Origin: an uncultured Desulfovibrionaceae bacterium
GTDB lineage: Bacteria > Desulfobacterota > Desulfovibrionia > Desulfovibrionales > Desulfovibrionaceae
Assembly (NCBI GenBank): GCA_944325325.1
Contig: CALUZP010000019.1
Location: 1-44,915, forward strand
Direction of reading: 5' to 3'
DNA: 44,915 nucleotides
Shown: piece by piece, positions 8,439-17,972 of the stretch
How positions within the stretch are numbered: position 1 is the first letter of the stretch
Layout: each line of letters starts with the position of its first letter
The notes under the pieces: model-generated
What the model saw: only the letters and a program-made list of their open reading frames with translations
Told to the model about the DNA's origin: nothing
Databases searched by the model: none
Position numbers and translations under genes: made by a program

Positions 8439-11400
8439 ATGGCCAATATTCATCTTGCCAAGCCTGAAGCCCAGGCTTCACAAACCATCCTCAGTGCGCC
8501 GGATGGCCACTTCATTTTTGATTTTCCTGCTGACACGGCTGTGCTTTCCCGTGCAGGCGACGACTTGTTGCTGACCTTTGAGGACGGAGCCGTGCTGCGT
8601 CTGCAGGACTTCTATACTACCTATTCCAAGGATACGATGCCCTCCTTTGAAGTGGATGGCGCAGAGATTGCGGGCGAAGACTTCTTTATGGCCATGAACG
8701 AGCCCGATCTCATGCCTGCAGCAGGTCCGTCCCGGGCCGGCGCACAAAGCAATGGCAACCGGTTTCACGATTATGTGACGGGCGATCTCCTGGATGGGCT
8801 GGATCGTCTGGGAGGGCTTGACATTGGCTGGCCCGGTGGTGACGTGACTCCCGAGACGGACGGAGGGGCTACGACCTCCGGAGATGACATTGACTACAGC
8901 GTGACAGTTACCCCCGGCAATCCCGGCCATATTGACGGAAATACACCTGTCATTGACAACCCCGACAATCCGCATGACGGCGGAGACGCTGCCGTGGCTG
9001 CACGTGATGTGCTCACCGTGAATGAGGCGGGGCTGCGCGAGCATGCACCGGTAACGGCCAATGGCTTCATGCTTGTTGGTGCGCCGGATGGCGTGTCATC
9101 CATTGTGATCGGCGGGGTTGTGGTCTTTAACGGCACGCTGACGGGCGCGACGGTGCCTACGGATGAAGGCTATCTGGAAGTGACGGGCTTTGACGCTGCC
9201 AGTGGACGGCTGGACTATGCCTTCCATCTTACCCAGGCTACACAGGAGCACAAGGGCGCTGGCGCAGACAGTATCGCTCATGATCTCGTGGTAACAGTGA
9301 CGGACAGGGATGGTTCGACCGGTTCCGGTGTCGTGAGCGTGGTGATCACTGACGACGTGCCCACCATCAAGAGCTTTACGCAGAGCGTGACAGAAGGGGA
9401 TGCTGCGGCCGTCACCGGCAGCGCGCTTGACGGCGCGGTAGCCGGTGCGGACGGGGCGAACTTCGCCTGGACGAATCCGGCACAACAGGGCCAGTACGGC
9501 TCCATTACCCTGAACGCCGATGGTACCTACAGCTACACGCTGGATAACAATAACGAGGCGGTGAAGACACTTTCCGACGGTCAGACGCTGACGGAAGAAT
9601 TTACCTATACCTATACGGACGCGGACGGCGACGTGGCTGAAGGCTCGCTGACCATTACCATCAACGGTGTGGACAACGGTATCGTCATCGAACCTTCCGA
9701 TCCTTCTGCAGGCTCTGATACGCTGACGGTACACGAGTCCGGCCTTGCAGGCGGTTCTCAGGCCGGTCAGTCCGGTGCGCCCACCACGGCCGAAGGTTCG
9801 CTTTCCATCAGTGCGCCTGACGGGGTGGCCAGCATCGCTATCGGCAACGTGACCGTGTATGAAAACGGCGTGCTGACGGGCAATACGGTTCCCACGGATG
9901 AGGGCGTGCTGACGGTGACAGGCTTTGACGCAGCCACGGGCGAGCTGAAATTTTCCTATGCGCTGAAAGACAACACCACGGAGCACGGCGACCCCGGAAA
10001 GGACCATGTTTCCCATGATCTGACCGTGACCGTGACGGACGTGGACGGCAGCACGGCAGGCGGTACCATCACCGTGAACATCGTGGACGACGTGCCCACG
10101 GCCAAGGCGGACAGTGTTTCCTTAACTGAAGCGCAGGCGCAGGCGGGAGGCAGCTGGGGCAACGTCTTGACCAACGACGTGTTTGGTGCGGACGCCCCCC
10201 TGCATGAGACGGTAACGTCCATCAAGGGCGGCACACTGGGAAATCCTGTGAGCGGCCAGTACGGCCAGTTGACGCTGCAGGCGGACGGCACCTATGCCTA
10301 TCGGCTGGATCCTGATGTGGATGTGCCTAATGGGCAGGTCTATACGGAGACCTTTACCTACACCATTACTGACACAGACGGCGATACGTCGGAAGCCGTG
10401 CTGACCATCGCCATCACGGGTGATACAATCGTGCCTGTGGTAACAGTGGAAAAGCCCACTACAGGTGGAGCCGACATTGTGGTGGACGAAGGCGTACAGC
10501 CTGAACACGGTGGGGAAAGCCATGCCCAGAGCGGCAGCGGCTCCTTTACTGTCTACCTGCACGGTGAAGACGGCACGATCGAAGTGGGTGGCTTCACGAT
10601 CTCCATTGCCGGTGACGAGGCTTTGATCAGCGGAACAGCACAGTCTGTGCACGGTGTGCAGCTTTCCAACGTGAGCGCCAGCCTTGAGGATGGCAAGTGG
10701 ACGGTGCAGTACGATTACGAGCTTACCGGAGGCAATCAGCAGCATGGCACCGATGCGGAGACGGACGCCAGCCTGAAAGGTGAATTTGCCATCACTGTGA
10801 CGGACGCCACGGGCGATATGGCAAGGGGCTCGCTTGTGGTGGAAGTGCACGACGACGTGCCGCAGGTGACGGTAAACCAGGGTACTATTGACATGGGGAT
10901 GGATGAAGCCGCCATCAGGGACGGCGCTTCAGTGTCCGTGTCTGTCAGCGATCAATTTCAGATCAACCCTGGTGCGGACGGCATGCAGAGCCAGAACTAT
11001 GAACTTACGCTGTCTGATAACGCCGGCGAGGCCAACAAGGGGCTCATGGCCATCGTGGATGGCAAGGCAGTTCCTGTGACGCTGGGTTCCGGCGTAGACG
11101 GCGAGGGCAGAAGTGTCATCGTGGGGACGGCTGGCGAGACAGGCGAGCCGGTCTTCATGGTTCGTGTTGACGCTCAGGGCAGCGTAACGGTGGAGCTGTT
11201 GAAGCCCCTGTATCATGATGCGCAGAATACCGATACGCTGTCCATTCACGGCATTGGCGTGAAACTGACGGTGACGGACAAGGACGGCGACAGCAGCAGC
11301 GCCGAACTTGACTTGAACCTCACTGTTACGGACGACGGACCACAGCTGAGTGTGACGCCGCAGGCGACGTCTGGCGAATATGACACGGCTGACAGCAGTG

Positions 11401-14400
11401 TCTCGGGCACGTTCACGGTTGATTTCAACGCGGACGGCCCGGCGGAAACGCAAAGTCTTACCATAGACGGTCAGTCCGTCGATCTGGAGAAACTGGCTCA
11501 GGGAGAGACAGTGACGCTTGCCTTTGATGGCGGGGGAACGCTCACCCTTTCCAAAGGCGATGCTGAGGGAGCCTATGCCTATACCTACACACATGGCACA
11601 GAAGATGTAACTTTTGGGGACAAGATCTTCACGGTCGTTGCCACAGATGGAGACGGAGACTCCACAACGGACACCATTACCGTCAAACAGGACTTTCATC
11701 CGACGTATAACGGCCAATACGGGGCAGATGAAATCCATGAAACCGTCACGACGGACGAATCGTACATCAGTACCGGCAGTCAGGCCGGGCAGGAGCCAGG
11801 TGACGGTGTGGGCGGATCTGTCATACAAAGCGTTGTCGTTGACCTGCACGGTGAAAATGCGGAGACCACCATTACCGTTACGCATGGCGATAAGCTCCTC
11901 AATTTTACCTATGACGGTATGAAGTGGAGCGCCGGGGGCGAGGATTCTGTGGCGGTCATCCAGGGCGAGTATGGAGAGCTGTCTGTCTGGGTTAACGATA
12001 GCGAGAATAACAATGTAACGATTTTTTATGAATACAAGCAGACCACGGCCTATGATCATGCTGATGCGGCTACCCCGAATGAGACCGCAGAGGCTGCGGA
12101 TAGCTTTGGCATCAAGGTGGATGACAAAGACGGCACGCCGCTTACCGGTACGATCAGTGTGAATATCAGAGACGACGGGCCGTCTATCAGCGTGACAGGG
12201 CTTGGTGAGGCTGTCGATTCCGGGACGACGTCGGCTAACGGCAGCTGGGTGCATGACTTTGGCGCAGACTTGCCTGCTGTGCAGCAGATCACCGTGAACG
12301 GCACGGTGCTGGCGTTGACGGAGGGCAATACGGTGGAGGTAACGGGCGAGTACGGCACGCTGACGGTGCGTGCCGACGGCACCTATACCTACACAGCCAG
12401 GCCCAACAAGGACGGTAGTGACAGCTTTACGTTCAGCATCAGGGATGCGGACGGAGACAGCCAGGAAGCGACGCTGACGGTGGAGGTTGAAGACTCCACG
12501 GTCAAGCCTGCAGGCATGACGTTCACCACGCAGGATGCGGATGTGGCGTCCGTGGGCAGTGACAGCATGACGCTGGAGCTTGCGGCGGGTGTGACGCTGA
12601 CGCAGGCGTCGGTGGATGCGGTGAACGCGACGATAACCTATGGTCATTTCAGCCTGAGCGCTGACGGCAGAAGTCTTATTTTCACGCAGGACAGCGCCTA
12701 TACGCATGACGAAGGCGAAGCCAGCCATACGTTCCCGTCCGTGTCCTTCGATGTCACAGACGCCAACGGCAACGCGACCAAGCTGGACGTGACCGTGACC
12801 ATCGAGGACGACGGGCCGTCTATCAGCATTGATACGCAGGCGACCGGTTCCTATGGCACAGCCGTGACGGGATCTGTGGATATGACGTTTGGCGCTGACG
12901 GCGAGAAGAGTGTTACGGTCAGCCTGAACAACATGTCTGCTGAAGGGGTGAAGGGCGAGGACGGCAACTACATCTTTACCTTCAGTGACAGCAGCACTCT
13001 CACCCTTGACGGTGCAAGCGGGAACTTCAGCTATGATGGCGTTCCTGACTCTGGCACCGGCACAAGCTACGCATTTACCTTTACGGTGACAGACGGTGAC
13101 GGCGACACCGCTACGGCAACCACCACAGCGGTGATTGCGCCCAAGGCCAGTTACCATGGTTCGGTCAGCAGTTCCGATAATGACACGCTGCAGACGGTTG
13201 TTCCTTCGCACAGCGTAGAGTTGCCTGAGATGCCGGCGATTGACAGTATTGTCAGCGGAGCACAGGTAGAGCAGAACGGTGAGGTTATCGGACAGTTTAC
13301 AATAGCTGGTGGAAAGCTGTTCTTTACCCAGTCCGAGGCTTACTCTCATGCCGCTGGCAGTAACAGTGCCACCTTGCCCGCGCATGAGCTCACCATCAGG
13401 GACGAGTACGGCAATGAGCACATTATCTCTGTGGACATCACCATTGAAGACAGTCTCCCCCTGGCTGAAAATGACATTTTCGAGCTGAGAGAGCATGGCG
13501 AAGCAAACATTGATGCTTCCGGCAATGTTCTTGACAATGACACAAAGAGCGCTGACGGCGTCACACTTGTCACCGAGGTGGATGGGCAGGAGATTGCTGC
13601 AGACGGTGTTACGGAGATCAAGGGAGAGCTTGGCACGCTTTTCATTCGGGCTGATGGATCATATACCTACAAGCTTGATGAGAGTACCTCGATTCCTGAA
13701 AACGCTATTTTGCGTGAAGAGTTTACCTATACTATTACCGATGCTGATGGAGATTCTTCCACGGCGGCCGCACTGACCATTCTTGTTGGTAAGGGTACCG
13801 TGCATGTGCAGGAATCGGGCATCGGCCTTGATGCAAACGGTAAAGAGATAGACATTCTTGGAACGCCTTCTGCCACGGGCCATGTGGAAGGTGTTGTGAC
13901 AGGCGTCGAGGTCGGTTCCACGACGTATACGGATCCACAGCTGGCTGACCAGCTCCAGCTTATTGCGGACAAACCGGTCACAGACGGCAATACCGTCACT
14001 ATTCATACGAACTACGGCGATCTTGTCGTAGACACAACTACGGGTGAGTATACCTTTAGTCTGGATGACGATGCGGCCAACCTTTTGCCGAATGGTTTTG
14101 AGATCACGCAGGGCTTTCAGTTCACTACAATAGTAGAGGGGGTGTCGACCCCGCAGGAGGTCGTTGTCGTCATCGAGGGGACCAACGATGCGGGGCAGCT
14201 CAGTGAAGCCGGCAAGGGCGGCAACAGCAACAACCAGCTGTGGATCGACGCCAAGGCGGAAGGGGCGGACAGTGTGGAACGTCCCTATGACGCTACCTTG
14301 CATCCTAATCTTGGGAATACGGACTCAGGAGACTGGGGATCCGACCTGAATCAGTCTGCCAATGGCACCGCACGGCCCACGGGCTGGCTGCCCTTCACCC

Positions 14401-16247
14401 TGCAAGACCCGGACGTTGGCGACAGCTTGACCTTCTATGCGGTGTATAACAATGCGGGCAATGTCAATAGCAGCAATGCGAGTATGGCAGGAGAGGCGTT
14501 TGTTTCCTATCAGGAGCTTCTGCAGAACATAGATAACACGCCGCTCAGCATGGCGCTCTCTGTGGAATGGAGCAAATTCCAGCAGAATTTCTCTTCCGAA
14601 CAGCTGGATACGATGCAATTCTTCCGCAATGAGTATGGGATATTTGCCATCACCAACGAGGCCGTGGAGCTGACGGGCAACAATCTGGAGGGCGCGCAAT
14701 ACTGGTTGACGTTCCTGGTAGATTCTGACGCTGATGTCATCAGGAACATGGCAGAAGGCTCAGACACGGATTCCATGCATGGAAAGATTCTTAATTTCTC
14801 CTTCCAGGTGAAGGATAAAACAGGCAATACCGTCCAGACGCAGACCGGAGGCGGAAACTATGCCGATATCAATCATGTCCTTGTGCATGTCTACGGCTCC
14901 AACGACACGCCTGAGGCAAGGCTTGAGGGGGGCAAGCTTTTCGTACACGATGACGACATCAACAACTTCAATAATGAGGGAAATGCGGGTGGCGATGCGG
15001 AAAATCATAGCATAGTCATATCGTATAATGGAAAAAGTTATACAGGACAGCTGGGAGCAAGTGGTACTCTTACACTGGGAAATATTCGGTTTACAGTGAA
15101 TAGCGATACTCAAGATGGAACAAATTACACGCTAAGCAATTTTGAGTATAAGAGCTGGAGCTCATGGAATGCCCTTTCCGGAAGTCTCGCTATCACCATT
15201 ACGGACGCTCGTGGTAATGCCGCTATCTATCATGTTGATGTCAATGATGGTCAACTGGTAGAGGTTTCCAATAAGATATTTTCTGATGGAACAGATGAAG
15301 CGGAAAATATCTATGGCGGCAGCGGTGATGATTCCCTCTATGGTAAAGGCGGCAACGACTCGTTGTGGGGCGGTGATGGCGATGACACGCTGTATGGCGA
15401 GATCGGCAACGACAGGCTGTATGGCGACTCTGGCAACGACGAATTGTACGGCGGGAAAGGGACAGACATCCTCGTTGGCGGCGAAGACAACGATATTCTG
15501 AACGGAGAAGACGGCAGCGACGTGCTTATCGGTGACGGTCATGGCGACTTGCAGAGCGTTATTGAAGGCGCGGTCAATGCCGAAACATTCCACGATTTTT
15601 TGCAGCTCAAATCGCCTTCGGAGCTGGAAAGCTATGCTGGGCGGTATGAGACGTCGGAAGACGGCAATGACATTCTTCATGGTGGTGCAGGCGACGACCT
15701 GCTCTTCGGCATGGGTGGTAGTGACGCTCTTTACGGTGATGCGGGCAATGACGCGCTTTTCGGCGGCAGCGGCAACGATTACCTTGACGGCGGAGCAGGA
15801 GCCGATACCATTTATGGTGGAACCGGCAACGACATCATTGTCTACGACGCGAACGATGTCCTGGTGAATGGCGGGTCAGGCATTGATATTATGGTGTCCA
15901 ACCAGTCGGATTTGACCCTGGATACGCTGCTCGGCGGCGGTGGAGGCAAACCGGTTGTTCAGGGAGTGGAAGCGCTCATCACTGGCGAGGATGCTCTGAG
16001 TCTGACCAGCATGGATCAGCTGGCTGAAGACTATGGCATCACCATAGCATCTGGCGAGGACGGCAAAGAGACCCTTACGCTGGACATGACGAAGTGGGAT
16101 GCAACCGGCGTCGGCACCTACGAATTCATCGGAGGAGATGCAGATCTCACGTTGCAGCTGGATATGGGAGCTGACGCGGCCCTGCAGAAGACGGACAGTG
16201 ACGAGGCGGCCCAGCAGGTCTTTATCCTGCAGAACAGCAACGGCTAG
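8439..16247 (+). CDS. Giant RTX biofilm adhesin, LapA/DvhA-type
   Basis: Start chosen at ATG 8439 ([10 protein letters not shown]), with GGGAG 7 bases upstream. The 2602-residue cell-surface adhesin has no Sec signal. Residues 1-96 form a BapA-prefix-like retention domain ([28 protein letters not shown]) ending in PAAG at 93-96, the di-alanine type of site cut by LapG proteases. After an acidic linker comes a long array of Ig-like T1SS-143/VCBS repeats, each closing with motifs such as [11 protein letters not shown] and DDVPT, from about residue 185 to 1900. Two blocks of RTX nonapeptides (GGSGDDxLYG type, Ca2+-binding) lie at about 2289-2367 and 2407-2486, followed by the C-terminal type I secretion signal. 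In LapA systems the retention domain plugs the TolC pore and anchors the adhesin until proteolysis. All partners are encoded downstream on the same strand. Confidence 0.93.
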   Translation: MANIHLAKPEAQASQTILSAPDGHFIFDFPADTAVLSRAGDDLLLTFEDGAVLRLQDFYTTYSKDTMPSFEVDGAEIAGEDFFMAMNEPDLMPAAGPSRAGAQSNGNRFHDYVTGDLLDGLDRLGGLDIGWPGGDVTPETDGGATTSGDDIDYSVTVTPGNPGHIDGNTPVIDNPDNPHDGGDAAVAARDVLTVNEAGLREHAPVTANGFMLVGAPDGVSSIVIGGVVVFNGTLTGATVPTDEGYLEVTGFDAASGRLDYAFHLTQATQEHKGAGADSIAHDLVVTVTDRDGSTGSGVVSVVITDDVPTIKSFTQSVTEGDAAAVTGSALDGAVAGADGANFAWTNPAQQGQYGSITLNADGTYSYTLDNNNEAVKTLSDGQTLTEEFTYTYTDADGDVAEGSLTITINGVDNGIVIEPSDPSAGSDTLTVHESGLAGGSQAGQSGAPTTAEGSLSISAPDGVASIAIGNVTVYENGVLTGNTVPTDEGVLTVTGFDAATGELKFSYALKDNTTEHGDPGKDHVSHDLTVTVTDVDGSTAGGTITVNIVDDVPTAKADSVSLTEAQAQAGGSWGNVLTNDVFGADAPLHETVTSIKGGTLGNPVSGQYGQLTLQADGTYAYRLDPDVDVPNGQVYTETFTYTITDTDGDTSEAVLTIAITGDTIVPVVTVEKPTTGGADIVVDEGVQPEHGGESHAQSGSGSFTVYLHGEDGTIEVGGFTISIAGDEALISGTAQSVHGVQLSNVSASLEDGKWTVQYDYELTGGNQQHGTDAETDASLKGEFAITVTDATGDMARGSLVVEVHDDVPQVTVNQGTIDMGMDEAAIRDGASVSVSVSDQFQINPGADGMQSQNYELTLSDNAGEANKGLMAIVDGKAVPVTLGSGVDGEGRSVIVGTAGETGEPVFMVRVDAQGSVTVELLKPLYHDAQNTDTLSIHGIGVKLTVTDKDGDSSSAELDLNLTVTDDGPQLSVTPQATSGEYDTADSSVSGTFTVDFNADGPAETQSLTIDGQSVDLEKLAQGETVTLAFDGGGTLTLSKGDAEGAYAYTYTHGTEDVTFGDKIFTVVATDGDGDSTTDTITVKQDFHPTYNGQYGADEIHETVTTDESYISTGSQAGQEPGDGVGGSVIQSVVVDLHGENAETTITVTHGDKLLNFTYDGMKWSAGGEDSVAVIQGEYGELSVWVNDSENNNVTIFYEYKQTTAYDHADAATPNETAEAADSFGIKVDDKDGTPLTGTISVNIRDDGPSISVTGLGEAVDSGTTSANGSWVHDFGADLPAVQQITVNGTVLALTEGNTVEVTGEYGTLTVRADGTYTYTARPNKDGSDSFTFSIRDADGDSQEATLTVEVEDSTVKPAGMTFTTQDADVASVGSDSMTLELAAGVTLTQASVDAVNATITYGHFSLSADGRSLIFTQDSAYTHDEGEASHTFPSVSFDVTDANGNATKLDVTVTIEDDGPSISIDTQATGSYGTAVTGSVDMTFGADGEKSVTVSLNNMSAEGVKGEDGNYIFTFSDSSTLTLDGASGNFSYDGVPDSGTGTSYAFTFTVTDGDGDTATATTTAVIAPKASYHGSVSSSDNDTLQTVVPSHSVELPEMPAIDSIVSGAQVEQNGEVIGQFTIAGGKLFFTQSEAYSHAAGSNSATLPAHELTIRDEYGNEHIISVDITIEDSLPLAENDIFELREHGEANIDASGNVLDNDTKSADGVTLVTEVDGQEIAADGVTEIKGELGTLFIRADGSYTYKLDESTSIPENAILREEFTYTITDADGDSSTAAALTILVGKGTVHVQESGIGLDANGKEIDILGTPSATGHVEGVVTGVEVGSTTYTDPQLADQLQLIADKPVTDGNTVTIHTNYGDLVVDTTTGEYTFSLDDDAANLLPNGFEITQGFQFTTIVEGVSTPQEVVVVIEGTNDAGQLSEAGKGGNSNNQLWIDAKAEGADSVERPYDATLHPNLGNTDSGDWGSDLNQSANGTARPTGWLPFTLQDPDVGDSLTFYAVYNNAGNVNSSNASMAGEAFVSYQELLQNIDNTPLSMALSVEWSKFQQNFSSEQLDTMQFFRNEYGIFAITNEAVELTGNNLEGAQYWLTFLVDSDADVIRNMAEGSDTDSMHGKILNFSFQVKDKTGNTVQTQTGGGNYADINHVLVHVYGSNDTPEARLEGGKLFVHDDDINNFNNEGNAGGDAENHSIVISYNGKSYTGQLGASGTLTLGNIRFTVNSDTQDGTNYTLSNFEYKSWSSWNALSGSLAITITDARGNAAIYHVDVNDGQLVEVSNKIFSDGTDEAENIYGGSGDDSLYGKGGNDSLWGGDGDDTLYGEIGNDRLYGDSGNDELYGGKGTDILVGGEDNDILNGEDGSDVLIGDGHGDLQSVIEGAVNAETFHDFLQLKSPSELESYAGRYETSEDGNDILHGGAGDDLLFGMGGSDALYGDAGNDALFGGSGNDYLDGGAGADTIYGGTGNDIIVYDANDVLVNGGSGIDIMVSNQSDLTLDTLLGGGGGKPVVQGVEALITGEDALSLTSMDQLAEDYGITIASGEDGKETLTLDMTKWDATGVGTYEFIGGDADLTLQLDMGADAALQKTDSDEAAQQVFILQNSNG
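9005..10440 (+). repeat. Tandem two-domain repeat inside the adhesin
   Basis: Two successive units of about 715 bases start with [10 protein letters not shown] (9005) and [10 protein letters not shown] (9717). Each has a T1SS-143-like domain ([26 protein letters not shown]) followed by a VCBS-like domain (GQYG..TL.ADGTY.Y, FTYT.TD.DGD). The later repeats are more diverged. Confidence 0.75.
15295..15895 (+). repeat. RTX calcium-binding repeat array (two blocks)
   Basis: Nonapeptide repeats of the form GGxGxDxLx are encoded in two blocks (about 15305-15540 and 15655-15895), split by a 38-residue non-repeat insert containing [17 protein letters not shown] blocks bind Ca2+ and fold after secretion. 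Confidence 0.9.
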
Positions 16248-16252
16248 TTGTG

Positions 16253-16407
16253 CCGGGCCGCCGGCAAGGCGGTCCGGGCAGTTTGCTGTGGAGAGGGGAT
16301 ATGGTACAAGGCAGGCGGCACAAGCCGCCTGCGTGGACAGCTTTTGAGGGCAGGGACGAGTGACAGGAAGCGCCGCCAGCCTTTGCAGGCTGAAAGTCTG
16401 GCGGTGC
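16253..16407 (+). other. Three hairpins after the adhesin stop codon
   Basis: First: CCGGGCCGCC (16253-16262) with GGCGGTCCGG (16268-16277), loop GGCAA, five bases after the stop. Second: AGGCGGC (16313-16319) with GCCGCCT (16324-16330), loop ACAA. Third: GCGCCGCCAG (16370-16379) with CTGGCGGTGC (16398-16407). None is followed by a good T-run. They could slow or partly stop transcription, or protect the adhesin mRNA, setting a ratio between adhesin and the secretion genes. Confidence 0.5.
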
Positions 16408-16440
16408 CTGCCGCCATGTGTATGTGCAGGGCCGGGGTAT

Positions 16441-16588
16441 AGAGCCTTTTCAGTTTGAAGCGCGTTGCGTTTTAAACCATACGGTCTGTCTGTCGTTTCG
16501 CGGGAAGAATGCGGTTTTTCCGTTCAGTTTGGGCCGGGCGGTGCGGGGCTGCCGCCTTGCGTTCTGCCTTTTTCAAAGGCAAAGCTCT
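16441..16588 (+). repeat. Dispersed palindromic repeat, copy 3
   Basis: Intact outer ends AGAGCCTTTTCAGTTTG (from 16441) and AAGGCAAAGCTCT (to 16588). It includes the CATACGGTCTGTC block, with a CTGT duplication not seen in the other copies, and the block GGGCGGTGCGGGGCTGCCGCC. It lies between the adhesin and glycosyltransferase genes. Confidence 0.88.
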
Positions 16589-16780
16589 CCAGCGTCTGAC
16601 CAGAAGCGTCCTGACATAGGCGCATGGCCGTGGACAGACAGCACTGATGCGTTGGCAACCGCCTGCACACAAAGTTACGGTACAGGCTTGGCAGGGGGCG
16701 CAGGCAGCTGGCGGCAGTAAAGGGTGTGTGGATATACCGCGGGGCCAAGGCATGGTGGAATATCGCCTGTTGCAGATGGA

Positions 16781-17917
16781 ATGATGCGAATTTTATTTAT
16801 TAACCACACGTTTCCGGGGCTGTTTGGGGCGCTGGCCTCGGCGTTTGCCGCAGGCGGACATGAGGTGCTGTTTGCCTCCGGGTTCAGGCGAAGGGAATTT
16901 TCCTTGCCGGGAGTGCGACATATTGTGCTGGCTCCGCCGAAGGAGTCCCGTGCCTCCGGTGCATCCCGAAATGCCCCCGGGCTGGAGGCGGCCTTCAGTG
17001 CAGGGGGGCAGGCGGTGAAGGCCTTCAGCCGTCTTGCAGAAATGGGCCTTGCACCGGATATGGTGCTGTCCTCAGCGAGCGATGGATACGGCTTGTTTTG
17101 TGAAGAGGCCTTTCCCAGAGCGTTCCGGGTGGGCTGGGCTGAGGCGCCGGTCAGATTTCCCGGCAGAGAAATGTTGGGCGAGACGGCGTTTACCCGCCAG
17201 CTGCTGCAGTGCCGCTATGCCGTGAGCTGTCATGCCTTTGTATGCCTTGGCACGGGGGAGCCAGGCCGTTTTGCCTCCAGCCTGGCTCATGGCCTGGATG
17301 CGCCCTATGCGGTGAATACGGAATGGTTTTCTCCTGGTGCGGGCATGGGGCCTGAAGTGGTGCTGCTGCATGCCGGAAGGCTGGATGCGGCACTGGTGCA
17401 GCCCGTTGTGGCCGGTCTGCTGGAAGCCCGAGGGAGCTGTCATGTGGCCGTGCTGTGTGAGGGCCGGGCCGCGTGGGAAAGCTGGAGTACCGCGCGCGCT
17501 GCCATGCCGCAGCAGGCGCGTCTGCACCTGCCCGGCACGCTTTCACTGGAAGAATACAGGCAATTGCTGCGTGCCGCGGCGTTACTGGTGTGCCCGCACG
17601 ACGGCCTGCCTGCATCCACCCTGCTGGAGGCCATGAGCTGCGGGGCTGTACCTGTGCTGGAGGAAGACAGGCATCCGGTCTTTCTGCATCAAGGGCAAAA
17701 CGCCTTTTTCTACCAGGGGCGGCTGACGGCGGATTTGCTGGTATCCCTGCTGGAGGCGCACACGCCGCTTGCTGCTGCACGGGCCGGGGCACGGGCTGCA
17801 GTACTGGCCCTTTTTGACGGCAGGACAGTGACGTTGCAGCACATGCGGCTGTTGCTGGACGCATACGGGGCGTGGAAAAGGCGGAGTGTTTCCGCAACAC
17901 CCCGTCAGGCAGAATGA
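16781..17917 (+). CDS. Glycosyltransferase, GT-B fold (family 4-like)
   Basis: Start placed at ATG 16781; the next codon at 16784 is also ATG and the ribosome site (GGA) is weak for both. The 378-residue cytoplasmic protein begins MMRILFINHTFPGLFGALASAF, a Rossmann-type opening with the glycine-rich loop usual in GT-B enzymes. The C-terminal half has the nucleotide-sugar region: RLHLPGTLSLEEYRQLLRAA, then CPHDGLPASTLLEAMSCGAVPV, matching the E-x7-E type motif of family 4 glycosyltransferases (LLEAMSCG). The sugar donor and acceptor are unknown. It lies between the adhesin and its ABC transporter, 55 bases before the transporter start, so it may glycosylate the adhesin before export, or make a surface sugar. 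That link rests on position only. Confidence 0.78.
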   Translation: MMRILFINHTFPGLFGALASAFAAGGHEVLFASGFRRREFSLPGVRHIVLAPPKESRASGASRNAPGLEAAFSAGGQAVKAFSRLAEMGLAPDMVLSSASDGYGLFCEEAFPRAFRVGWAEAPVRFPGREMLGETAFTRQLLQCRYAVSCHAFVCLGTGEPGRFASSLAHGLDAPYAVNTEWFSPGAGMGPEVVLLHAGRLDAALVQPVVAGLLEARGSCHVAVLCEGRAAWESWSTARAAMPQQARLHLPGTLSLEEYRQLLRAAALLVCPHDGLPASTLLEAMSCGAVPVLEEDRHPVFLHQGQNAFFYQGRLTADLLVSLLEAHTPLAAARAGARAAVLALFDGRTVTLQHMRLLLDAYGAWKRRSVSATPRQAE

Positions 17918-17972
17918 CAGGAACAGCCTGCAGCGTTTTCCCCAGGCTTTCAATGAACGACAACGGTGCATC

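Noticed and set aside
7893-8453. Minus-strand frames upstream of the adhesin (186 and 158 codons)
   Set aside because: No ribosome site, no recognisable protein features, and one overlaps the adhesin start.
10929-13496. 855-codon open frame on the minus strand inside the adhesin gene
   Set aside because: It lies antisense to a firm RTX adhesin gene made of repeats with biased codons, which often leaves the opposite strand open. Its product is Arg/His-rich with no domain or start signal.
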